A stretch of DNA of 64,000 bases from JAWXCE01 sp034440495 (GTDB lineage: Bacteria > Pseudomonadota > Alphaproteobacteria > Rhizobiales > Rhodomicrobiaceae), in the NCBI GenBank assembly GCA_034440495.1, contig JAWXCE010000062.1:33008-97007 (forward strand), read 5' to 3'. The stretch's first letter is position 1. Each line of letters starts with the position of its first letter. A program made the translations under genes and the position numbers. This document shows positions 52,000 to 60,415 of the stretch, piece after piece. The notes under the pieces were generated by a model. It worked only from the letters and a program-made list of their open reading frames with translations, was not told where the DNA came from and did not search any database.

Positions 52000-52737
52000 T
52001 TAGGAGACAAAATAGCCCGTGAGTTGCAGGCCGATGAGAACGAAACCAGCCGTCATCATCGCGACATTCGCTGTGTAGGCGTGACGGAAGAAGCTCTCCG
52101 AACGCCGCCATAGCCCCATGAGGATCAAAATCGCGCCGAGCGCTAAAAGTTGCCCGATCTCGACGCCGATGTTGAAGGCGATAAGGTTGGGCAATAGCCC
52201 GTCCCTCGACATGTCGAACTCCTGAATCTTCGTCGCCAGGCCGAAGCCGTGGAAGAAGCCGAAAATCAAAGTCGCCGCCTTGGTGTTAGGCTGGAAGCCG
52301 AACCAGCGCTGATAGGCGCCCATGTTGTCGAGCGCCTTGTAGACCACCGAAAAACCAATGATAGCATCGATGAGATAGGAACTGACGGAGGTTCCGAAGT
52401 AAACACCCGCCAACATGGTCGTCGAATGGCCGATAGCGAACAGCGTGACGTAAATCCCGATGTCCTTCATCCTGTAGAGGAAGAAAATCACGCCGAAGAG
52501 GAACAGCAGGTGATCGTAGCCCGTCACCATGTGCTTGGCACCGAGATACATGAAGGAAATCAGGTTTACCCCCGTGATTTCCTGGATATAGCCCTTATCG
52601 CCGGTGGCGACGCCGTGGGCTAGCGCCTCGGAGGCGAAGCCGGTGATGATGAGGCAAAACGGGATGATTGGCAGGAGAAGCAGCGTTTGCGAATATGGCA
52701 AACGGCTTCCCTGGCGCAAAAAAGCTTCAGGAGGCAT
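52000..52737 (-). CDS. HupE/UreJ family membrane protein
   Basis: 245 residues with six or more helices. After an N-terminal hydrophobic segment comes AHGVATGDKGYIQE, then HMVTGYDHLLFLFGVIFFL, FAIGHSTTMLAGV and FGFFHGFGLATKI. The HxxxGxDH and FGxxHGxG patterns are those of the HupE/UreJ group, linked to nickel, cobalt or copper transport (family knowledge). A strong AAGGA site precedes the ATG at 52737. It belongs to the metal island between 50 and 60 kb. Confidence 0.88.
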   Translation of the reverse strand: MPPEAFLRQGSRLPYSQTLLLLPIIPFCLIITGFASEALAHGVATGDKGYIQEITGVNLISFMYLGAKHMVTGYDHLLFLFGVIFFLYRMKDIGIYVTLFAIGHSTTMLAGVYFGTSVSSYLIDAIIGFSVVYKALDNMGAYQRWFGFQPNTKAATLIFGFFHGFGLATKIQEFDMSRDGLLPNLIAFNIGVEIGQLLALGAILILMGLWRRSESFFRHAYTANVAMMTAGFVLIGLQLTGYFVS

Positions 52738-52791
52738 GAGTTATCCTTAGTCTGGAAATTGCAACAGACCGCAGCTACGGCGGCCGACAAA

Positions 52792-53175
52792 TCAGATGAG
52801 GAAACCGCCTCGTGGGGGGCGTTCAAGTCGCGAGGGCAAGATCGTCCATCCCCGCTGTTCGGTAGACGCCGCCCAACGCCTTTGCGCGTGGAAAGAAGGC
52901 GCTAAAGCAACAGCAACCGCGCATGGCTTGTCGTGGTTGTGGTCAGCCACCTTGTGGCCATGGCTGTGTCCGGGATCGTGTGGATCGCTGTCATCCTCGT
53001 CGTGATGATGTCCGATCTCGGCGTCATCGTCGTGGCTATGATCGCTGGACACGGTGTCTTGGAGTGACAAATTATGATCGATCGAATTTGCGGAATGCGA
53101 GTGCGGCGTCATGCTGAGCACAAGCGCCACGGCAAGCACAATGCGGACAAGTTCGCGTAGCGAAACAAAGATCAT
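52792..53175 (-). CDS. His/Asp-rich secreted protein
   Basis: 127 residues with an N-terminal signal or anchor helix. It is followed by a metal-binding run (for example SHDDDAEIGHHHDEDDSD and HDPGHSHGHKVADHNHDK) and a short Pro-rich end. Similar small His-rich proteins accompany heavy-metal RND systems and may buffer metal in the periplasm (inference). It lies upstream of the HupE/UreJ gene, same strand. Confidence 0.68.
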   Translation of the reverse strand: MIFVSLRELVRIVLAVALVLSMTPHSHSANSIDHNLSLQDTVSSDHSHDDDAEIGHHHDEDDSDPHDPGHSHGHKVADHNHDKPCAVAVALAPSFHAQRRWAASTEQRGWTILPSRLERPPRGGFLI

Positions 53176-53316
53176 GAGTGCTGGTTATTGTGTGAAAGAA
53201 ACGCAGTCAAGCCCTCAATTCTTGGACAAAAAGGGGATCAGAGGGCTTTGTCCATGTAACGGCATTGTGTCGTGATACGCGATTGGCAAGCGCACCGGCG
53301 TTTGTTATCTATCGAT

Positions 53317-53646
53317 ATGTCGTTCTTGATGCGAAAACTCGTCAGGCTTTTGATGATTGCGATGTTGGGCGCGGGTTTCACCGCGTCGCACGTAGCAAGC
53401 GTTATGGCTGGCGCCGTCATGACGGTTGAAACGCATTCCGACTGCCCGGACGATTGTGACGGCTGCAAGCCGAATTGCATTATGAGCAACGATTGTGCGG
53501 CCTGTCATAGTCCGGCGGGATCAAGCTCTGTCGAGTTTCACAAGGCCAGGGTGCTAGGCGCTCCATTGCTTTTCGCCATCGCGCATATTGATTTTCTCGC
53601 CGGCTCGACGCTCGACCCGCCACTTCCCCCTCCCCGACTGGTTTAG
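53317..53646 (+). CDS. Small Cys-rich periplasmic protein
   Basis: 109 residues: an N-terminal signal helix, then a cluster of cysteines in CPDDCDGCKPNCIMSNDC and CAACHSP, and a Pro-rich C-terminus. It precedes the CusB-like gene by 116 bases in the same direction. The cysteine pairs suggest metal binding. I set the start at 53317; the frame extends to 53272. Confidence 0.68.
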   Translation: MSFLMRKLVRLLMIAMLGAGFTASHVASVMAGAVMTVETHSDCPDDCDGCKPNCIMSNDCAACHSPAGSSSVEFHKARVLGAPLLFAIAHIDFLAGSTLDPPLPPPRLV

Positions 53647-53762
53647 CAATTACTAAAGGACGGTGCGCTTAAGCGAACGCCGTCTTTTGTTTTGTGGCGA
53701 CGCAAACGCTGCTTGTGCATGTCTGCGGCCGCTATTCGAATTGCTAAGACAGGACATAACTT

Positions 53763-55361
53763 ATGATATCGCATATTTTGCTGGCGCGCGGCATGGCCGC
53801 TGCGGCGCTCATCGCTTTGACTGCGCTTTTTCTGACTGTAACGCTCCGCTGCGCCTTCGCCGCTGACCTGAAATGGGAAGCGGTGTCCGCCGAAGTTTTC
53901 ATGGGCAAGGCCATCCGGCTGGAAGTTCGGCTTGCTGGTAGCGGCGCGCCCGTGCCCGTCTCGGATATCAAGGTCACTTCCACCCGCATCGACATGGGGC
54001 CGGACGGCATGGCGGCGATGGATTCGCGGCTGCGGCCGCTGCCGTCGCCCGGGCCCGGCGTACTGGCCTTCGAGACCGATTTTATTATGGCGGGGAGATG
54101 GGCGCTCGCCATCACCGCGACCGTTCCGGGGCAAGCCGAGCCGGTGTCTGGCGTAGTGCTGTTTACCGTGAAGGATGCGCCCGAGCCAAAAGCGTCGGTG
54201 AACGAGCCTCCGAAAGAGCGCGAGCTTCTCTATTACCGCAATCCGATGGGGTTGGCGGACGTTTCGCCGACGCCGAAAAAAGACTGGATGGGGATGGATT
54301 ACATCGCCGTCTATAAGGGCGAAGATTCGGGGCCAAAAGGTTCGATTCAGGTCAGCCTCGACAAGGTGCAGCGGTCGGGGGTGAAGATCGAACCCGTCAG
54401 ACGCCAGATCGTGACGAAAACCGTTCGGGCGACCGGCACGGTTATGCCTGATGAGCGCACGCTGTCGGTGGTTGGCTTCAAATTCGACGGCTTTGTGGAA
54501 GAGCTTTACGTCAAAGAGATGGGCGTGGAGGTGAAAGCCGACGAGCCGCTCGCCAAAGTGTGGATGTCGAGCCAGGAGGTATTCATCCGTCAGGCCGATT
54601 TTTTGCGGGCGCTCGAACAGGAACGCCCGTCCGGCAAAACAACGCCGGAGGAGATGAACCTGCGCACGTTCGGGTTTCCTGACGCCGCCATCGCCAACCT
54701 CAAGAAAACCCGCGATCCGAGCCGCACCCTCGTCTGGTCGTCGCCCATGGCGGGCACGGTGATCGAGAAGCCCGTCATCCAGGGCATGAAATTCAACGCG
54801 GGCGACATGCTTTTTAAACTCGCCGACCTTTCAACGGTGTGGGTGATGGCGGAAGTCGCCGAGCGCGACTTGAGCGCTATCCGTCAGGGCCAGCGGGCGA
54901 AAGTGAACTTCAAAGCCTTCGCGGGAGAGCCATTCGAGGGTAAGGTCGCGTTGATCTTGCCGCAAATTAACATGGCCTCGCGCACCGCGATGTTGCGCAT
55001 CGAAGTGCCAAATCCAGATAAGCGCATCAAGCTGGGCCTTTACGCCGATGTCGCCATTGAAGCCGCGTCCGGTCAGCCGGTATTCGCCATCCCCGCCTCA
55101 GCCATCATCGACAACGGCGACCGGCGCGTGGTGTTCGTCAGCAAGGGCGAAGGCCGCTTCGAACCGCGCGAGGTGAAACTCGGCGCGAACGGCGGCGGCA
55201 TGGTGGAGGTGCGCGCAGGGCTGGCGGAAGGCGATGAGATCGTCGTCACCGGCAATTTCCTGATCGACGCCGAGAGCAACCTGAAAGCCGCGCTTTCCAG
55301 TTTCACGGCGACTTCGGACGCAGAGCCAGCGCCTGCCGCGGATATGGCGGCCAAACCATGA
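53763..55361 (+). CDS. CusB-like RND efflux periplasmic adaptor
   Basis: 532 residues: a signal or anchor helix, then a FixH-like beta domain (about 30-140; GPDGMAAMDSRL, FIMAGRWALAITATVPG). A heavy-metal-binding domain of the YHS-like type follows (about 155-185; YYRNPMGLADVSPTPKKDWMGMDYI in pieces), then the hairpin, lipoyl and barrel domains of CusB (from about 200). The adaptor joins the RND pump to an outer-membrane channel; no CusC-like channel is encoded here. It overlaps the pump gene by 4 bases. Confidence 0.9.
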   Translation: MISHILLARGMAAAALIALTALFLTVTLRCAFAADLKWEAVSAEVFMGKAIRLEVRLAGSGAPVPVSDIKVTSTRIDMGPDGMAAMDSRLRPLPSPGPGVLAFETDFIMAGRWALAITATVPGQAEPVSGVVLFTVKDAPEPKASVNEPPKERELLYYRNPMGLADVSPTPKKDWMGMDYIAVYKGEDSGPKGSIQVSLDKVQRSGVKIEPVRRQIVTKTVRATGTVMPDERTLSVVGFKFDGFVEELYVKEMGVEVKADEPLAKVWMSSQEVFIRQADFLRALEQERPSGKTTPEEMNLRTFGFPDAAIANLKKTRDPSRTLVWSSPMAGTVIEKPVIQGMKFNAGDMLFKLADLSTVWVMAEVAERDLSAIRQGQRAKVNFKAFAGEPFEGKVALILPQINMASRTAMLRIEVPNPDKRIKLGLYADVAIEAASGQPVFAIPASAIIDNGDRRVVFVSKGEGRFEPREVKLGANGGGMVEVRAGLAEGDEIVVTGNFLIDAESNLKAALSSFTATSDAEPAPAADMAAKP

Positions 55362-58300
55362 TCGGCGCGCTCATCCGCTGGTCGGCGACCAACATCGTTC
55401 TGATGCTCATCGCCGCCGCTTTCGCCACGCTGGCGGGCATCTATTCGCTTACCCGCGTGCCGCTCGATGCGATCCCCGACCTGTCCGACACCCAGGTGAT
55501 AGTGTTCACCGATTACCCCGGCCAGGCCCCGCAGGTGATCGAGGATCAGGTGACGTTCCCGCTCACGACGGCGATGCTGAACGTGCCGAAATCGCGCGTG
55601 GTGCGCGGCTTTTCGTTCTTCGGCGTGTCGTTCGTGTATGTGATTTTCGAGGACGGCACGGACATTTACTGGGCGCGTAGCCGCGTGCTGGAATATCTCA
55701 ATAGCGCGCAGAAGAGCTTACCGGCAGGCGTCACGCCGAGCCTTGGGCCGGACGCATCCGGCGTCGGCTGGGTCTATCAATACGCGCTGACTGGCAAGAC
55801 GCAGAACCTCGCCGAACTCCGCTCGCTCCAGGACTGGCAGGTGAAATTTGGCCTTGCCAAGGCGCAGGGAGTGGCGGAAATCGCCAGCGTCGGCGGCTTC
55901 GTCAAGCAATACGCCGTGATCGCCGATCCGCGCCGCATTAAGGCGCTGGGTATCACGCTTGAACAGGTTCGCGACGCAGTAAAGTCCTCTAACATGGATA
56001 CCGGCGGGCGCACTATCGAGCTGGCCGAGACTGAATTCATGATCCGCGGGCGCGGCTATCTGAAGGGCATCGACGATCTCAAGCGCATCGCGCTGAAGGC
56101 GAAGAACGGTACGCCCGTGCTGCTGGAGGACATCGCCAAGATCGAACTCGCGCCCGATGAGCGGCGCGGCATCGCCGAGATGAATGGCGAGGGCGAGGCA
56201 GCCTCCGGCATCGCGGTGCAACGCTATGGCGCCAATGCGCTTGATGTGATCGGCGCTGTGAAAGCGCAGATCGAGGCAATTAGGCCCAGCTTGCCCGAGG
56301 GCGTGGACATCGTGCCGGTTTATGACCGCTCAGATCTCATCTACCGCGCCATCAAGACGCTGGTGACGACGTTGGCCGAAGAGAGTCTGATCGTTGCCGC
56401 CGTATGCTTTATCTTCCTGCTGCACGCCCGCAGCGCGCTGGTCGCCATTATCAGCCTGCCCATTGGCATTCTGATCGCCTTCATCGCGATGCATTTGCTC
56501 GGTCTCGGGTCGAACATCATGAGCCTTGGCGGCATCGCCATCGCCATCGGCGCGATGGTGGACGCGGCCATCGTGATGATCGAGAACGCGCATAAGCGGC
56601 TGGAGCACGCCCCGCCGGACACCCCGCGCACCGAGGTGCTCATCAAGGCCGCGCAGGAGGTTGGGCCGGCGCTGTTTTTCAGCCTGCTGATCATCACCGT
56701 GTCTTTCCTGCCGATCTTCGCGCTGGAATCGCAGGAGGGCCGCCTGTTCCAACCGCTGGCCTACACCAAAACCTTCGCCATGGCGGCGGCGGCGCTGCTT
56801 TCGGTCACGCTTGTGCCCGCGTTGATGATCCTGTTCATCAAAGGACGCATCATTCCGGAGGCGAAAAATCCGCTGAACCGGCTGCTAATCTGGCTCTATC
56901 GCCCCGTCATCAAGCTGGTTCTAAGGGCGAAGGTTCTCACCGTGCTGCTGGCCATCGGCATTCTTGGCGCGTCCGTGATCCCGGCGCAGCGCATCGGCTC
57001 GGAATTTATGCCGAACCTTAACGAAGGCACGCTGTTCTATATGCCAACGACGCTGCCCGGCCTGTCGGTGACGAAGGCCGCTGAGCTACTGCAAACCCAG
57101 AACAAGATCATCAAGACTTTTCCGGAAGTGGAAAGCGTGTGGGGCAAGGCTGGCCGCGCGCAAACCGCCACCGACCCGGCGCCCATGGAGATGTTCGAAA
57201 CCCTCATCAACCTGAAGCCGCAGGATGAGTGGCGCGAAGGCATGACGCCGGAAAAACTCGTCGCCGAGATGGACGCTAACCTGCAATTCCCCGGCGTGTC
57301 GAACGCCTGGACGCAGCCGATCAAGGCCCGTATCGACATGCTGGCGACCGGCATCCGCACGCCCGTCGGCGTGAAGATTTTCGGCAAGGATCTGAAGGAG
57401 CTGGAGCGGTTGGCGAAGGAGGTGGAGGCAGCGCTGCGCCCTGTACCCGGCACGGCGAGCGCCTATGCCGAGCGCGTAAACAGCGGCTATTTCCTCGAAA
57501 TCGAGCCGGATCGAGACCAGATCGCCCGCTACGGCCTGTCGGTGGAGGATGTGCAGAAAACCATTTCCATGGCGCTCGGCGCGGAGCCAGTGACGATGGC
57601 GGTGGAGGGCCGCGAGCGTTACGCTGTCGTGCTGCGCTATCCCCGAGAGGTGCGCTCCGACCCCGAGGCGATCGCCTCGGAGGTGCTGGTCTCCCTCCCC
57701 AATGGCGCATCCGTTCCCATTGGCGAGGTAGCGAGCGTGAAGCGCACGCAAGGCGCGACCATGATCCGCACTGAGGACGGGCAGCTTGCGGTCTACGTCT
57801 TCGTCGATACCCGCGAGAGCGATCTGGGCGGCTATGTGGCGCGCGCGCAGAAAGCGGTTGCGGACGCGGTGAAATTTCCAACCGGCTATTACGCGGCCTG
57901 GAGCGGGCAGTTCGAGTTTCTGGAGCGGGCGAAAAAGCGCATGACTATCGTCATCCCGGCGACGCTTATGATCATTTTCCTGCTGCTCTACCTCAACTTC
58001 GGACGGCTGACTGAAACCCTCATAATCATGCTGTCGCTGCCGTTCTCGCTCGTTGGCGGGTTGTGGCTGATGGACTACATGGGCTTCAATTTCTCCGTCG
58101 CGGCTGCCGTCGGCTTCATCGCGCTTGCGGGCGTGGCGGCGGAGACCGGCGTCATTATGTTGATCTATCTTGATCATGCGCTGAAAGACGTGCGCGAGCG
58201 ATGCGTGGCCGCTGGACGCGCCTTTACCCGCACTGATCTGCACGCGGCCATCATGGAGGGCGCGGTTGAGCGCGTGCGGCCGAAAATGATGACCGTCGCC

Positions 58301-58465
58301 GCTATCATGGCAGGTCTGGTGCCCATCCTGTGGTCAACCGGCGCTGGCTCGGAGGTGATGCAGCGCATCGCCGTGCCAATGATAGGCGGCATGGTCTCAT
58401 CCACACTGCTCACCCTCATCGCTATCCCCGCGATTTATGGGCTGGTTAAGGGGCGGAGAACATGA
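55358..58465 (+). CDS. CusA-like heavy-metal RND efflux pump
   Basis: A 1035-residue inner-membrane proton-driven pump. It has the HME-type opening TRVPLDAIPDLSDTQVIV, the helix IV motif (GGIAIAIGAMVDAAIVMIENAHK in pieces), and the three-methionine set of Cu/Ag pumps at the equivalents of E. coli M573, M623 and M672: FYMPTTLPG, APMEMFET and RIDMLATGI. The methionine set points to monovalent Cu/Ag rather than Zn/Co/Cd. The protein is full length. It converges on a CusF-like gene. Confidence 0.94.
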   Translation: MIGALIRWSATNIVLMLIAAAFATLAGIYSLTRVPLDAIPDLSDTQVIVFTDYPGQAPQVIEDQVTFPLTTAMLNVPKSRVVRGFSFFGVSFVYVIFEDGTDIYWARSRVLEYLNSAQKSLPAGVTPSLGPDASGVGWVYQYALTGKTQNLAELRSLQDWQVKFGLAKAQGVAEIASVGGFVKQYAVIADPRRIKALGITLEQVRDAVKSSNMDTGGRTIELAETEFMIRGRGYLKGIDDLKRIALKAKNGTPVLLEDIAKIELAPDERRGIAEMNGEGEAASGIAVQRYGANALDVIGAVKAQIEAIRPSLPEGVDIVPVYDRSDLIYRAIKTLVTTLAEESLIVAAVCFIFLLHARSALVAIISLPIGILIAFIAMHLLGLGSNIMSLGGIAIAIGAMVDAAIVMIENAHKRLEHAPPDTPRTEVLIKAAQEVGPALFFSLLIITVSFLPIFALESQEGRLFQPLAYTKTFAMAAAALLSVTLVPALMILFIKGRIIPEAKNPLNRLLIWLYRPVIKLVLRAKVLTVLLAIGILGASVIPAQRIGSEFMPNLNEGTLFYMPTTLPGLSVTKAAELLQTQNKIIKTFPEVESVWGKAGRAQTATDPAPMEMFETLINLKPQDEWREGMTPEKLVAEMDANLQFPGVSNAWTQPIKARIDMLATGIRTPVGVKIFGKDLKELERLAKEVEAALRPVPGTASAYAERVNSGYFLEIEPDRDQIARYGLSVEDVQKTISMALGAEPVTMAVEGRERYAVVLRYPREVRSDPEAIASEVLVSLPNGASVPIGEVASVKRTQGATMIRTEDGQLAVYVFVDTRESDLGGYVARAQKAVADAVKFPTGYYAAWSGQFEFLERAKKRMTIVIPATLMIIFLLLYLNFGRLTETLIIMLSLPFSLVGGLWLMDYMGFNFSVAAAVGFIALAGVAAETGVIMLIYLDHALKDVRERCVAAGRAFTRTDLHAAIMEGAVERVRPKMMTVAAIMAGLVPILWSTGAGSEVMQRIAVPMIGGMVSSTLLTLIAIPAIYGLVKGRRT

Positions 58466-58531
58466 TTGGAGGTTAGCGCCCAAGAAACCACATTTTGGGC
58501 GCGGTATGGAATGGTAGTTATTCTCTCGAAG

Positions 58532-58825
58532 CTATTTTGTCTTTTCTATTTTGGTGACGGTGAATTTGCCGTTCACCGTATCTGGCGAAAACTGGATTTT
58601 ATCGCCCGGTTTGACTTGGGTGAGCATGGCTGGATCGCCTGCTTTAAAAGACATTGTCATCCCGTCCATATCGAACTTTTTGATCGGCCCATGCTTGATG
58701 GTGATATGGCCCGTCGCCTGGTCAATTTTGGTGACCTCACCTGCAACCATGGCATCCTGCGAAATCACGGGCGTTACGAGAGCGATGGTGGAGAGAAACA
58801 CAGCAAAAGCGCATAGTTTTTTCAT
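58532..58825 (-). CDS. CusF-like copper-binding protein
   Basis: 97 residues with a signal peptide (ending VISQ). The CusF/PF11604 fold motifs are present: GEVTKIDQATGHITIKHGPI, FDMDGMTMSFKAGDPAML in pieces, and a final VTKIEK. It binds Cu(I)/Ag(I) in the periplasm and passes it to CusB (family knowledge). It is convergent with the pump gene rather than in its operon. Confidence 0.9.
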   Translation of the reverse strand: MKKLCAFAVFLSTIALVTPVISQDAMVAGEVTKIDQATGHITIKHGPIKKFDMDGMTMSFKAGDPAMLTQVKPGDKIQFSPDTVNGKFTVTKIEKTK

Positions 58826-58870
58826 TATTGTTTTCCTTATTCATTGATCCGAGTTAGCTCGTTCACATCG

Positions 58871-59353
58871 CTAACGAACTTCTTCCGCGCCGCGATATCT
58901 TGCGAACGCTTTTTGGTTATCCTTGCCGAAGAGCACCACATCGTATGCCTCCGGCTCTCCGCCTTCCATGCCCGGCGATCCAATAGGCATGCCCGGCACA
59001 GCCAATCCAGCCGCTTGTGGGCGTTCCGCCAAAAGTCGCGTAATGGCTGAGGCAGGAACATGACCCTCGATGATATAGCCCTCGATTTTGCCTGTATGGC
59101 AAGAGTGCAGCGTCTCGGGCACTCCCCACTCCGTTTTAAGCGCTGTGATGCCGCCGCGATTGATTAACTCCGTCGCAAAGCCAGCCGCCGCGAGGTGATC
59201 CGCCCATTTCTGACAGCAGCCACAGGTCGGACTTTTGTAGATGGTGATTTTGAGCTTTTCTCCACCGTGTGCAGGGACTGCAGCAACCACCGCCATAAGC
59301 GCAACGCCGCGCGCAAAGCATCGTCTGGACATCATGGTTTTTATCTGGGTCAT
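58871..59353 (-). CDS. DUF411 metal-binding protein
   Basis: About 160 residues: an N-terminal signal (residues about 1-30), then KITIYKSPTCGCCQKWADHL, a CxxCC-type metal site, and HTGKIEGYIIEGHVPASAI and GMPIGSPGMEGG further on. DUF411 proteins are part of many copper-resistance islands; function unproven. I set the start at 59353, with AAGGAG upstream. The upstream gene is an SCO remnant whose residual frame runs into it. Confidence 0.88.
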   Translation of the reverse strand: MTQIKTMMSRRCFARGVALMAVVAAVPAHGGEKLKITIYKSPTCGCCQKWADHLAAAGFATELINRGGITALKTEWGVPETLHSCHTGKIEGYIIEGHVPASAITRLLAERPQAAGLAVPGMPIGSPGMEGGEPEAYDVVLFGKDNQKAFARYRGAEEVR

Positions 59354-59356
59354 TAT

Positions 59357-59707
59357 TTCAAACTCCTTGGCGCTTGCAGGGCCAACGGTGATCATAAGCA
59401 CGATTAGCTTGTCGGATCATGGCCGTAAATCCTGCAACATTTTCGTGAGAGCGTCTAGCGTCGTTGGGGATATCTGGGCGGGATGTAAAGCCGAAGATTA
59501 CCGCAACCGGCTTGACGCGAACTCGCGCCATTCGCGCTTTTGTCCGTGTTGATCGGTTAGGATAAATGCCCCGCTAACATCAGCGCGGTCAAATTGCGCC
59601 GGTGTTTCTGACGGAGAATGCGGAGAAACGGCCTGCAGTACGGCCATAATGCTGACCAAACTAGTGAACAGCGTGAGCAAGAAACGGATATAAAACTGTT
59701 TTGACAT
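59357..59707 (-). pseudogene. SCO1/SenC copper chaperone remnant
   Basis: An N-terminal helix and SGAFILTDQHGQKREWREF match the start of SCO proteins. A one-base shift then gives VKPVAVIFGFTS, another gives PTTLDALTKMLQDL followed by a TGA stop, and then SDKLIVLMITVG. The metal-binding CxxxC region and the C-terminal half with the conserved His are missing. The multiple lesions make it a true pseudogene. Confidence 0.68.
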
Positions 59708-59764
59708 TCTTAAAGTCCAAATTGTATCTCGAATAGGAAGGCCGGGCGAAGTCGTTCATGTTGG

Positions 59765-59986
59765 TCACGCGCCGTGTTCGCTTGCGCACAACGAATGATC
59801 CGCAAGTGCTTCGATCACCCGGCATTCGGCGATACGCCCTTGCGCGCACTGTTCGAGCATGCGTGCGATTTCACGGCGTAGCGGCTTCAATCTTATGATT
59901 TTGTTATCAATCGAGGCGAGATGCGCGCGGGCAATCTTATCGACGTCAGCTATAAATTGTTTCAAATAAGAACTAACAGACCTCAA
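59765..59986 (-). pseudogene. MerR-family regulator fragment, C-terminal part only
   Basis: 73 codons matching the dimerisation helix and metal-binding end of MerR-type regulators (KIARAHLASIDNKI, ARMLEQCAQGRIAECRVIEALADH, two Cys). No helix-turn-helix domain is present upstream; the sequence before it has stops in all frames I checked. It is probably the remnant of the island's metal-responsive regulator. Confidence 0.65.
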
Positions 59987-60100
59987 ACTGAAAGTTTATC
60001 GAAAAAAATCGCCATTGCGTGAAGTGCGTTGCAGAAGCGAGACATTCTCCGCAATCTGCAGGAAAAAAAGTCAGACGCATTCGCGGCGCCGCGAAACTTG

Positions 60101-60128
60101 AAAAAAAAGCCCCGTCCGAAGACGGGGC
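60101..60128 (-). terminator. Rho-independent terminator
   Basis: A perfect 8-base stem GCCCCGTC/GACGGGGC with a CGAA loop. On the minus strand it is followed by T8, so it ends a minus-strand transcript coming from about 60,260. Confidence 0.9.
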
Positions 60129-60146
60129 GCTGGATATTAGTCGCCG

Positions 60147-60263
60147 TTACGACGTGAGCAGATAAGGTTTAGGCTCTTGCCGTGCTCGGCCTCGAGCAGC
60201 GAGGCGCTCGGCTTCATGATCCACGTGGCAATACGCAGCCTCCTGTTGAGAAGAACGGCCCAT
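60147..60263 (-). other. Possible 38-residue gene or small RNA ahead of a terminator
   Basis: Upstream of the terminator on the minus strand, an ATG at 60263 opens 38 codons with DHEAERLAARGRARQEP and ends TAA at 60147. An overlapping frame ends SLNLICSRRNGD with TAA at 60137. An AGGAGG lies inside the region. The strong terminator shows that a transcript ends here, but I cannot decide between a small protein, a leader peptide and a non-coding RNA. Confidence 0.35.
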
Positions 60264-60415
60264 TCCTGAATTATAAGACGGACTTTGATAATCCCGTGCA
60301 GACTCGTTAAAAATCCCAGGCGGACAGGTTTTGGTCAGCTAAGTATTATCAACTGCCGGAGGTCTTCCAGTACGGTCTGACCAGCGCAAGCTCCGCAAGA
60401 GCTTTAGGAGGTTTT

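Noticed and set aside
57086..58243. 385-codon minus-strand frame opposite the CusA-like gene
   Set aside because: Shadow of the pump gene; the composition is that of reversed GC-rich codons and no family is recognisable.
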